10,069 bases of DNA from Candidatus Omnitrophota bacterium (lineage in GTDB: Bacteria > Omnitrophota > Gorgyraeia > Zapsychrales > Zapsychraceae): positions 1 to 10,069 of the forward strand of contig JAKQLT010000135.1 of the NCBI GenBank assembly GCA_029567025.1. Direction: 5' to 3'. Under the pieces are notes generated by a model, which searched no databases, was not told the origin of the DNA, and saw only the letters and a program-made list of their open reading frames with translations. Made by a program: the position numbers and the translations under genes. Of the stretch, positions 1-5,730 are shown piece after piece (the stretch's first letter is position 1; each line of letters begins with the position of its first letter).

Positions 1-238
1 GTTTTGAGCTTATAAAAAAAGGCGGAACATTTTAGACCGTTTCTCAATAACCTCTTCATCACCGGAGGATTACAGCAGAAGTGTCCCCAGGGTGACACTT
101 CTACCACAACTCAACCAATGGCAAGGGGCCCGGAAGAAGCGGTCCCAAAAAATTACGGGTGCCATTCGCCCAACTTCGTCGGGCTCATGGGAACACACCC
201 TTCGGGTGTTGGGTATCGGCCCGTATGCAGGGTAATGA
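1..238. other. GC-rich, hairpin-rich stretch with no convincing gene
   Basis: This stretch is clearly richer in G and C than the neighbouring genes and is full of short inverted repeats. I see a perfect 9-bp stem at 77-85/94-102, a 7-position stem with one mismatch at 126-132/140-146, and a 6-bp stem at 195-200/204-209 with a 3-nt loop. A short minus-strand reading frame (264-70) starts inside the neighbouring palindrome and has no recognisable domain or ribosome binding site, so I do not call it a gene. The density of hairpins suggests either a structured RNA or a copy of a dispersed palindromic repeat, but I do not recognise a family. Confidence 0.4.
77..102. repeat. Perfect 9-bp inverted repeat
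   Basis: The arms AGAAGTGTC (77-85) and GACACTTCT (94-102) are perfectly complementary around an 8-nt loop. No T-run follows on either strand, so this is not an ordinary intrinsic terminator. It is the strongest of several hairpins in the 1-238 stretch. Confidence 0.6.
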
Positions 239-274
239 TTTTTTTGGGATGCCCAAAAGGGCATCCCAAAAAAA
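239..274. repeat. Perfect inverted repeat with 16-bp arms just downstream of the tRNA
   Basis: The + strand reads T7, GGGATGCCC, AAAA, GGGCATCCC, A7, so the two 16-nt arms are exactly complementary around a 4-nt loop. It begins 5 nt after the 3' end of the tRNA-Asn gene. At first sight it resembles a rho-independent terminator, but in both directions the T-run comes before the stem and an A-run follows it, which is the opposite of a functional terminator. It may be a processing hairpin or a palindromic repeat unit. The U-run right after the tRNA (274-268 read on the minus strand) could still help transcription end there. Confidence 0.7.
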
Positions 275-440
275 TTAACTCCCCCGCGAGGGCTCGAACC
301 TCGGACCCAGTGGTTACGATCTGACTTCAGTTACCTGAAGAGTCGGACTTTCTCTTCGCCCAGTTATCAATAATAACTTTGGACGGCGGGTGTAAAGTCT
401 CTGCACTTGCCCAACATTTTTACATTGGATGTCTGCTAGC

Positions 441-815
441 TCAGGATTGCCCGAAACCTTTCGGCTTTGGGTTTCCCTGACTTAGCCCGCTTTTCACTCT
501 AATGTTTCCATTAGAGGCTGCTAATTTTGCGTGAAGTTCTCGATGGCAATTTGCACATAATATTGTGCACTTACCCAACTCGGATTTAACTTTTTCCCAG
601 CTTCGCGTATAACCTTTGCTGGAAATATTAAAATCTTTCCGAGTTGGATCAACATGATGAAATTCCAATGCGTCAATACAACGATCGTAACCGCAATTTT
701 CGCATTTACCACCTTTATATGAAACAGCCATCTGACGAACTTTCTTTCGCATAGCATAAACAGCTTTAATAAGGTATTCGCGACGATCTTTGTAACAACG
801 ATTATCTTTTCTCAT
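441..815 (-). CDS. Intron-encoded HNH homing endonuclease
   Basis: A 124-residue protein with an HNH/treble-clef nuclease core: C38-x2-C41, the EFHHVDP segment with H53-H54, then the LCANCHRELH segment with C87, C90 and H91. This is the usual layout of small HNH enzymes found in mobile group I introns, which nick or cut intronless alleles so that the intron is copied in. The chosen ATG (815) follows AGAGG with a 4-nt spacer. The frame is open further upstream to a GTG inside the tRNA 5' exon, but that start would use the anticodon stem as coding sequence and is unlikely. The last 17 or so codons run through P3, P4 and P5 of the ribozyme, and the TGA stop (443-441) is part of the P4 3' strand. 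All zinc ligands and catalytic histidines are present, so the gene looks intact. Confidence 0.88.
   Translation of the reverse strand: MRKDNRCYKDRREYLIKAVYAMRKKVRQMAVSYKGGKCENCGYDRCIDALEFHHVDPTRKDFNISSKGYTRSWEKVKSELGKCTILCANCHRELHAKLAASNGNIRVKSGLSQGNPKPKGFGQS
497..516 (-). other. Intron stem-loop with GAAA tetraloop, inside the HNH ORF
   Basis: On the minus strand CUCUAAUG (516-509), GAAA and CAUUAGAG (504-497) form a perfect 8-bp hairpin. It lies just 5' of P3, within the C-terminal codons of the endonuclease. Its position and GNRA loop suggest a peripheral ribozyme helix such as P2 or P2.1 that docks onto the core, but I cannot assign the helix number with certainty. Confidence 0.65.
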
Positions 816-928
816 GCCGCCTCTAAAGAACCCCCACTTGCCTCGCCTAATGGCGGGCTCGTGAACAGCCACTTGCTCTACCTACTGAGCTACAGGGGAA
901 TAGATTTTTTTAAAAGAACGATGCAACG

Positions 929-956
929 ATTATACAAAAAAACTTTTAAAAGTCAA
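929..956 (-). promoter_or_regulatory. Sigma70-type promoter of tRNA-Asn
   Basis: The -35 box TTGACT (956-951) and -10 box TATAAT (934-929) are separated by 16 bp, one mismatch in all from the consensus hexamers. Transcription should start near 922, about 23 nt before the mature tRNA 5' end at 899. The -35 box lies only about 8 nt beyond the recR stop codon, so the tRNA has its own initiation even though it directly follows the dnaX-recR genes. Confidence 0.8.
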
Positions 957-963
957 ATTCTCT

Positions 964-1566
964 TTAATGAGAAATTTCTCGGCGTGAGGAAACAGACACA
1001 CTTAAAGTTGATGCATCCGCGTATTCCACAGCCCCGCCCAGAGGAAGTCCAAAACCAATACGGCTGATCTTCACATTCAACAGTTTTAACTGTTTCGTTA
1101 AATAAAGGGCTGTCATCTCTCCTTCATTATCCGGGTCGGTAGCAATAATAATTTCTTTAATCCCTTCTGTTTTCACGCGATTTAATAATTCCGCGATTTT
1201 TAATGATTCCGGGCCTCGCCCTTCGGCCGGAGCTATCGTTCCTAAAAGCACATGATAGAGCCCTTTAAAGGCGCCAGTTTTTTCAATCGCTAAAAGATCT
1301 TTAGGGTTTTCTACCACGCAGATAATTGTTTTATCGCGCGCGTCACTGCTGCAAATCGGACAAATATCCGTATCTGAAAGATTATTGCATATCTTGCAAA
1401 ACATCAGCCCTTCTTTAAGACGAATGATTTTTTGCGCCAATTCGTGCGATTCTTCTCGAGGATTATCTAAAAGCCAAAACGCCATACGCTCGGCACTTCG
1501 GCGGCCAACGCCTGGAAGCTTGCATAATTGTTCCATTAAATTTTCAATTAATTTGGGATAGTTCAT
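964..1566 (-). CDS. recR: Recombination mediator RecR
   Basis: A 200-residue protein, the normal RecR length. RecR works with RecO (and RecF) to load RecA onto SSB-coated DNA at gaps. Domains in order: an N-terminal helix-hairpin-helix with LPGVGRRSAERMA (17-29), a zinc finger with C57, C60, C69 and C72, then a TOPRIM domain (about 80-175) containing VVEN (84-87) and DPDNEGE (144-150), and a C-terminal segment with GGAVEYAD. The acidic motif has Asp where, as I remember it, RecR proteins usually have Asn (NPxxEGE). The frame could begin at a TTG six codons earlier (1584), but that codon lies against a long inverted repeat. I chose the ATG at 1566 because MNYPKLIENL matches the family N-terminus. 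No clear Shine-Dalgarno precedes either start. It follows dnaX by 86 bp. Confidence 0.95.
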   Translation of the reverse strand: MNYPKLIENLMEQLCKLPGVGRRSAERMAFWLLDNPREESHELAQKIIRLKEGLMFCKICNNLSDTDICPICSSDARDKTIICVVENPKDLLAIEKTGAFKGLYHVLLGTIAPAEGRGPESLKIAELLNRVKTEGIKEIIIATDPDNEGEMTALYLTKQLKLLNVKISRIGFGLPLGGAVEYADASTLSVSVSSRREISH

Positions 1567-1587
1567 ATTTTTAACGTTCAGCAAGGA

Positions 1588-1644
1588 TATAGAATTTAAC
1601 GATTAGTAAAAATAAAATCTGCCCGCTATTTACTAATTTCTATA
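1588..1644 (-). repeat. Long imperfect inverted repeat between dnaX and recR
   Basis: The right arm TTTACTAATTTCTATA (1629-1644) pairs with TATAGAA (1588-1594) plus ATTAGTAAA (1602-1610), which gives 16 pairs interrupted by a 7-nt bulge and closed by an 18-nt loop. It fills almost the whole dnaX-recR gap. No U-run follows on the minus strand, so a terminator is unlikely. An mRNA stability, processing or translation-control element is possible. Confidence 0.6.
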
Positions 1645-1652
1645 CGCTATTT

Positions 1653-3296
1653 TTATTCATTATGCCACTTATTTGTTATTTTTCCTTTAAAAACATTTAA
1701 AACATCTTTAACAGCCGTATCTTCAGCCACAGGAGAAGAAAAATCTTCTACAATTTTATATTCGACCAAAATAGAAGTCTGTAATTTTTCAGAAAATATT
1801 TTTTCAACAAGCGCGCGCGCTTCAGGTTCTTCTAAAGATTCCTTCTGGAATTTACATTCTTGCGGGAACACAATCGTCAACTTAGGATTTTCAAAAGTCT
1901 GAGGCTTGCCTTCCTGCAAAAAAGTCGCGATGGACATACGGTTTCGGCTGACAGCAAAAGTAAGGGCGTCCCACATTTTTTCAATACGGTCAAAATCCAT
2001 CTTCCCGTCGAACGAAACATCCTGTTTCGCCGGCATAAAAATTTCTTCATTTTCTATAACATCTTCCTTTTTATCTTTAAAAAAATCAACCTTGCCTTTA
2101 TTGTTAGCCAATAATCCTGGGGCAGAAGACGGCTTCTTTGTTGCCCCTCGTGAAACCGGTTGAGATACAGACGGCGTCCGCCCTGAAAGATGAGAGGATT
2201 TATTTTCTCCGGCATAGCTCAATTTCGCAAACGCCACCTCTAAAGATAACCGCATAGACTCGGTAATCCGGGCTGATTCTTGGGCTTCGATAAAAATATC
2301 AATAGCTGATAAGATCTCAGGCAAGCTAAATTTATTTGATTGTTCTAAAAATTTCTTTTTAATCTCGACGGGATAGTCCAAAAGCTTTTGCAGGCCTTGC
2401 GGATTTATTTTCATAACCATCAAATGGCGAAAATGCTCTTGTAAAGCCTTGGCTAACTGCCGCATATCTTTTCCCTTGATGATAATCTTTTCTAAAACCT
2501 GTAAGGCCTGCGCACAATTTTTCGCGGCTAACGCGTCCACCAATTCAAACATCAACTCTATTTCAACGAGCCCTAACATGCCATAAACATCTTGTGATTT
2601 AATATCTTTATTATTGACGGCGCTTAACTGATCTAAAATACTTAAGGCGTCGCGAAATCCTCCTTGAGCGGATTTAGCAATTTCATACAAAGCGTTTTGT
2701 TCCACATGAAAATGTTCTTTTTGGCAAATACTGCTTAAGGCCTCGACCAACATCTTAGCTGAAATCGGTTTAAAATCAAAACGCTGACAACGCGAAATAA
2801 TAGTTGAAGGAACCTTATGCGGCGCGGTTGTCGCTAAAATAAATTTCACATGTTCGGGCGGCTCTTCCAACGTTTTTAACAAGGCATTAAAGGCTGGTTC
2901 GGTTAACATATGGACTTCGTCGATAATATAAATTTTATACCGTCCATAATTAGAAGCGAACTTAACATTTTCTCGCAAAGCGCGAATTTCATCAATCCCG
3001 CGGTTGGAAGCGCCGTCAATTTCTAAAATATCCATACTCGTCCCTTTAACGATATCCAAACACGACGCGCATTTTCCGCAAGGATTCACCGTCGGACCTT
3101 TTTCACAATTTAAAGCTTTTGCTAAAATACGCGCGCACGATGTCTTCCCAATTCCCCGAGGGCCGGCGAAAAGATAAGCATGAGCCACACGATCGGCTGA
3201 AATAGCATTTTTTAATGTATCGGTAATATGCTCTTGGGCAAGGACATCATCAAATGTTTGCGGGCGATATTTTCTGGCTAACACCAAATACGACAT
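1653..3296 (-). CDS. dnaX: DNA polymerase III subunit gamma/tau (DnaX)
   Basis: A 547-residue AAA+ clamp-loader subunit of the replicative polymerase. The Walker A motif GPRGIGKT is at 45-52, the DnaX zinc module uses C64, C73, C76 and C79, Walker B with DEVH is at 126-129, and the sensor/arginine-finger SRC motif is at 168-170. The AAA+ and collar domains run to about 360, followed by a low-complexity linker (365-410) and a tau-like C-terminal domain (about 425-547). Length is in the usual range. The start ATG (3296) has AAGGA 10 nt upstream and MSYLVLARKYRPQTF is the classic N-terminus. Codons 404-406 contain a U7 run that could act as a slippery site. A ybaB gene, commonly found between dnaX and recR, is absent. 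Confidence 0.97.
   Translation of the reverse strand: MSYLVLARKYRPQTFDDVLAQEHITDTLKNAISADRVAHAYLFAGPRGIGKTSCARILAKALNCEKGPTVNPCGKCASCLDIVKGTSMDILEIDGASNRGIDEIRALRENVKFASNYGRYKIYIIDEVHMLTEPAFNALLKTLEEPPEHVKFILATTAPHKVPSTIISRCQRFDFKPISAKMLVEALSSICQKEHFHVEQNALYEIAKSAQGGFRDALSILDQLSAVNNKDIKSQDVYGMLGLVEIELMFELVDALAAKNCAQALQVLEKIIIKGKDMRQLAKALQEHFRHLMVMKINPQGLQKLLDYPVEIKKKFLEQSNKFSLPEILSAIDIFIEAQESARITESMRLSLEVAFAKLSYAGENKSSHLSGRTPSVSQPVSRGATKKPSSAPGLLANNKGKVDFFKDKKEDVIENEEIFMPAKQDVSFDGKMDFDRIEKMWDALTFAVSRNRMSIATFLQEGKPQTFENPKLTIVFPQECKFQKESLEEPEARALVEKIFSEKLQTSILVEYKIVEDFSSPVAEDTAVKDVLNVFKGKITNKWHNE
2076..2085 (-). promoter_or_regulatory. Candidate slippery site in dnaX
   Basis: Codons Asp404-Phe405-Phe406-Lys407 read GAT TTT TTT AAA on the minus strand, so the mRNA has the heptamer U UUU UUU in the correct X XXY YYZ phase. 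A -1 slip puts UAA immediately after Phe406. The result would be a 406-residue product ending right after the AAA+/collar part, which is what a gamma-type short form looks like. RNA polymerase slippage on T7 could produce shortened forms too. I see no obvious downstream stem-loop, which lowers confidence. Confidence 0.35.
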
Positions 3297-3388
3297 AATT
3301 CTTAAATCCTTTTTAAAATCTTTTTAATCTTACCCTATTGTTCCACATCAAAAGAAAAATGAAAAGCTAAAAATTTAAAATTATTCCC

Positions 3389-3412
3389 TTCCCTCACCCC
3401 CGGGGTGGGGAA
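3389..3412 (-). terminator. GC-rich hairpin after tex, possible weak terminator
   Basis: In the 124-bp gap between tex and dnaX the minus strand can fold UUCCC/GGGAA and ACCCC/GGGGU with a small internal loop. The sequence after it (reading towards dnaX) is AU-rich with U4 and U5 runs, but these start about 10 nt away rather than directly after the stem. It may partly terminate tex transcripts. I see no convincing dnaX promoter in the gap, so some readthrough from tex is likely. Confidence 0.35.
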
Positions 3413-3420
3413 ACGGTCAA

Positions 3421-5553
3421 TCAGAGATAATCTTTGGTGCTTAAGGCGATACGTTTACGCTGTAAATCAACGCTTAAAACTTTGACTTCTATTTTTTGAT
3501 GAACTTTGACAATATCCTGCGGGTCTTTGACAAAACGTTTTGATAATTCGCTAATATGAATTAACCCGTCTTGATGAACACCAATATCGACAAAGACCCC
3601 AAACGCTGTAATATTTGTCACAACGCCGGGAAGCGTCATCCCTTCTTCAAGGTCTTCTATTGTTTCAATGCCTTCCTTAAAACTAAAAAGTTCAAACGGC
3701 TCCCGCGGGTCGCGACCTGGCTTAGCTAATTCTTTTTTAATATCTCGAAGAGTCAAAAGACCTACAGTTTCAGAAACATATTTGTTAAGATCAATTCTTT
3801 TAATCAATGTTTCATTATGAATTAAGCTTGCGACGGAACAATCCAAATCCTTAGCCATTTGATAAACAATCGCATAACTTTCCGGATGAACCGCACTTGC
3901 ATCCAAAGGATTTTTCCCGCCTTTAATACGTAAAAATCCGGCGGCTTGTTCAATGGCCTTAGGGCCAAGTCCGATGACTTTTGAAAATTCTTCACGTGAT
4001 TGAAACGCGCCATTCTGATTCCGGTGGTCAATAATCGCTTTAGCCCGCACAGGCCCAAGTCCAGAGACGTATGTTAAAAGCTCTTTACTCGCCGTATTAA
4101 TCTCAACGCCGACATGATTAACGCAACTAATCACCACATCATCCAAGCTTTCTTTTAAAAGCGTCTGGTCCACATCATGCTGATATTGCCCAACGCCTAT
4201 GGCTTTAGGATCTATTTTAACAAGCTCGGCTAACGGATCCATTAACCGTCGGCCAATAGAAACCGCGCCGCGCACCGTGACATCATAATCTGGAAATTCT
4301 TCCCGCGCGGCATCCGATGCTGAATAAACCGATGCGCCGCTTTCACTCACAATGACCACATGAATATTTTTGGATAATTTTAAACTTTTGATAAAACTCT
4401 CTGTTTCACGACTCGCAGTTCCATTGCCAATAGCAATGATTTCTATTTCATATTTCTTACATAATCCTTTAAGGCAATCCGCGGCGTTTTCTTTTTGCAT
4501 TTCCGAACCAACCAGATAAATCGTATCATTCACAAGGAGTTTTCCCTGCTTATCAAGACAAACAATTTTACATCCTGTACGAAGGCCAGGGTCAATCGCC
4601 AGAATATTTTTCTGGCCTAAAGGAGGCGCCATTAATAATTGTCGCAAATTCGCTTTAAAAATCTCAATGGCTTCTTTATCCGCCCGTTTTTTAAGCCCTA
4701 ACGCTAATTCCGTTTCTAAAGAAAGCGACAATAACCGCTTATAGCTATCTTCTAAAGCCATATTCACATGAAAAGTTTCAGCCCCTTTCCCATGAAGAAA
4801 AAGTTCTCTTAAAATTTTTAAAGCGTCTTCTTCTTCGGGCGCGATGCGAAACGATAAAAATCCTTCCTTTTCTCCCCGACGGACAGCCAGGATCCGATGC
4901 GAAGGCGATGTTTTAGCTAATTCCTGCCAATTGTAATAATCTTTATATTTAATGCCTTCTGCGTCTTTTCCCTTGACCAGTTTTGAAGACATTATCGCCT
5001 TATCAAAAAATAAAGCGCGCAATTTCGCGCGGGCATCTTTATCTTCATTAATCCATTCTGCGATAATATCACGCGCTCCGGCCAAGGCATCTTCAATAGA
5101 ATTTACTTTTTTTTCTGGATCAATATATCGAGCGGCCTCTTTCTCAACATCAATTCCTTTTTGTTCAAAAATTTTCTGAGCTAAGGGCTCTAACCCTTTT
5201 TCTTTAGCAACCGTGGCGCGCGTGCGGCGCTTAGGCCGATAAGGAAGGTACAAATCTTCAAGAACAGATAACGTTTCCGCCAAAAGAATTTTTTCTTTTA
5301 AATCGTCGCTTAACTTTCCTTGACTTTGAATACTTTCTAAAATTACCTCTCGGCGTTTATCTAATTCTTTTAATTGTTTAATACGATCACGAATGCCGCA
5401 GACCATGACCTCATCCAAATTCCCTGTGGCTTCTTTTCTGTAACGAGAAATAAACGGAACGGTTGCGCCGTCATCCAAAAGAGAAATCGTCGCGCTAACT
5501 TGTTGCGGTTTTATTTTTAATTCTTTAGCTATTTTTTCACTGTAATAGTTCAT
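3421..5553 (-). CDS. tex: Tex family RNA-binding transcription accessory protein
   Basis: A 710-residue Tex/YhgF protein, near the usual 720-770. It binds nucleic acid and is linked to transcription and RNA fate, but its exact role is not settled in the family. Domains seen: an N-terminal helical region with VPFISRYRKEATG (32-44) and LYLPYRPKRRTRA (101-113); a YqgF/RNase H-like domain from NILAIDPGLRTG (316-327); the YQHDVDQ segment (457-463); a double helix-hairpin-helix with GLGPVRAKAI (498-507) and IGLGPKAIEQAA (527-538); and a C-terminal S1 RNA-binding domain (about 638-707). The ATG at 5553 gives the typical N-terminus. There is no Shine-Dalgarno, and a consensus -10 box ends only 9 nt before the ATG, so the message is probably leaderless. 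Confidence 0.96.
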   Translation of the reverse strand: MNYYSEKIAKELKIKPQQVSATISLLDDGATVPFISRYRKEATGNLDEVMVCGIRDRIKQLKELDKRREVILESIQSQGKLSDDLKEKILLAETLSVLEDLYLPYRPKRRTRATVAKEKGLEPLAQKIFEQKGIDVEKEAARYIDPEKKVNSIEDALAGARDIIAEWINEDKDARAKLRALFFDKAIMSSKLVKGKDAEGIKYKDYYNWQELAKTSPSHRILAVRRGEKEGFLSFRIAPEEEDALKILRELFLHGKGAETFHVNMALEDSYKRLLSLSLETELALGLKKRADKEAIEIFKANLRQLLMAPPLGQKNILAIDPGLRTGCKIVCLDKQGKLLVNDTIYLVGSEMQKENAADCLKGLCKKYEIEIIAIGNGTASRETESFIKSLKLSKNIHVVIVSESGASVYSASDAAREEFPDYDVTVRGAVSIGRRLMDPLAELVKIDPKAIGVGQYQHDVDQTLLKESLDDVVISCVNHVGVEINTASKELLTYVSGLGPVRAKAIIDHRNQNGAFQSREEFSKVIGLGPKAIEQAAGFLRIKGGKNPLDASAVHPESYAIVYQMAKDLDCSVASLIHNETLIKRIDLNKYVSETVGLLTLRDIKKELAKPGRDPREPFELFSFKEGIETIEDLEEGMTLPGVVTNITAFGVFVDIGVHQDGLIHISELSKRFVKDPQDIVKVHQKIEVKVLSVDLQRKRIALSTKDYL

Positions 5554-5562
5554 TCGGAAAGA

Positions 5563-5590
5563 ATTATAATGAAGGCATCGGCCAAATCAA
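5563..5590 (-). promoter_or_regulatory. Sigma70-type promoter of tex
   Basis: The -35 box TTGATT (5590-5585) and a perfect -10 box TATAAT (5568-5563) have a 16-bp spacer. The normal start point, 6-8 nt after the -10 box, falls 1-3 nt before the tex ATG at 5553. This fits the lack of any ribosome binding site and argues for leaderless translation. Confidence 0.7.
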
Positions 5591-5623
5591 CTGATTTAAA
5601 TTTTTTTATTTAAGTTAATATTT

Positions 5624-5725
5624 TTATTTTGGGCTGGATTTTTTTAACGCGTACTCCACATATCCGCATAAAACTTCCTGGAGTTTGGCAGGCGGAGAAA
5701 ACTCATCCAAATGAAAGCCATTCAA
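5624..5725 (-). CDS. Possible 33-residue ORF of unknown function
   Basis: In the gap between the DUF368 gene and tex, a frame starting with TTG (5725), 6 nt after the DUF368 stop codon, runs for 33 codons. It would contain GFHLDEFSPPAKLQEVLCGY and end in a lysine-rich tail. The composition looks protein-like, with a proline turn followed by an amphipathic segment. However, there is no Shine-Dalgarno and the start is not ATG. A second frame in the same place (26 codons from an ATG) looks less protein-like. I do not recognise a family; it could also be the remnant of a decayed gene. Confidence 0.25.
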   Translation of the reverse strand: MNGFHLDEFSPPAKLQEVLCGYVEYALKKSSPK

Positions 5726-5730
5726 AGCTA

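Larger units (their letters stand above)
317..864 (-). ncRNA. Group I intron (IC3-like) in tRNA-Asn anticodon loop
   Basis: The conserved core can be drawn directly. P3 pairs GCGGG (490-486) with CCCGC (390-386). P4 pairs UCAGG (480-476) with CCUGA (445-441). P5 is a hairpin at 471-450 with a GAAA loop. P7 pairs GACUU (399-395) with AAGUC (350-346). P8 is a 6-bp hairpin at 378-362, and P9 is CUUCAG-GUAA-CUGAAG at 340-325. The strings GGCAAUCCUGAGC, GUGCAGAGACU and AAGAGAAAGUCC closely resemble the cyanobacterial tRNA-Leu and Azoarcus tRNA-Ile introns of subgroup IC3, as I remember them. The intron ends in the expected omega-G (317), and the 5' exon ends in U (865). The 5' part also has a small hairpin (855-844) that may be P2, and the HNH ORF fills the region between it and the core. 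P1 is tentative: GGCU/AGCC with U865 facing G860 needs a bulged G866. Confidence 0.9.
279..899 (-). tRNA. tRNA-Asn(GUU), split by a group I intron
   Basis: Two exons (899-865 and 316-279) join into a complete cloverleaf. The acceptor stem is UCCCCUG/CGGGGGA with discriminator G, followed by U8-A9. The D stem is GCUC/GAGC and the anticodon stem AGUGG/CCACU with loop CUGUUAA. The variable loop has 5 nt, and the T arm is CGAGG-UUCGAGC-CCUCG. The loop places GUU at positions 34-36, so the tRNA reads Asn codons. CCA is not encoded. The intron interrupts the anticodon, most likely between U35 and U36; a junction one base later gives the same tRNA. The gene has its own strong promoter just upstream. 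A standard tRNA search may miss it because the exons are 548 nt apart. Confidence 0.93.

Noticed and set aside
121..150. SRP RNA-like GGAA tetraloop segment on the + strand
   Set aside because: The flanking bases do not form the conserved symmetric and asymmetric loops of SRP domain IV; only the short CCGGAAG string is shared.
70..264. 64-codon minus-strand frame in the GC-rich stretch
   Set aside because: It begins inside the perfect palindrome, has no ribosome binding site, covers several hairpins and matches no domain I recognise.
239..274. Rho-independent terminator of tRNA-Asn
   Set aside because: On both strands the stem is followed by A7, not by a U-run, so the canonical terminator layout is absent.
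816..872. Upstream extension of the HNH ORF to a GTG in the tRNA
   Set aside because: It would use the tRNA anticodon stem as coding sequence; the ATG at 815 has AGAGG in front and gives a normal-sized HNH enzyme.
861..1067. Plus-strand frame across the tRNA promoter and recR end
   Set aside because: It is a shadow of the recR gene and the tRNA promoter with no coding signals of its own.
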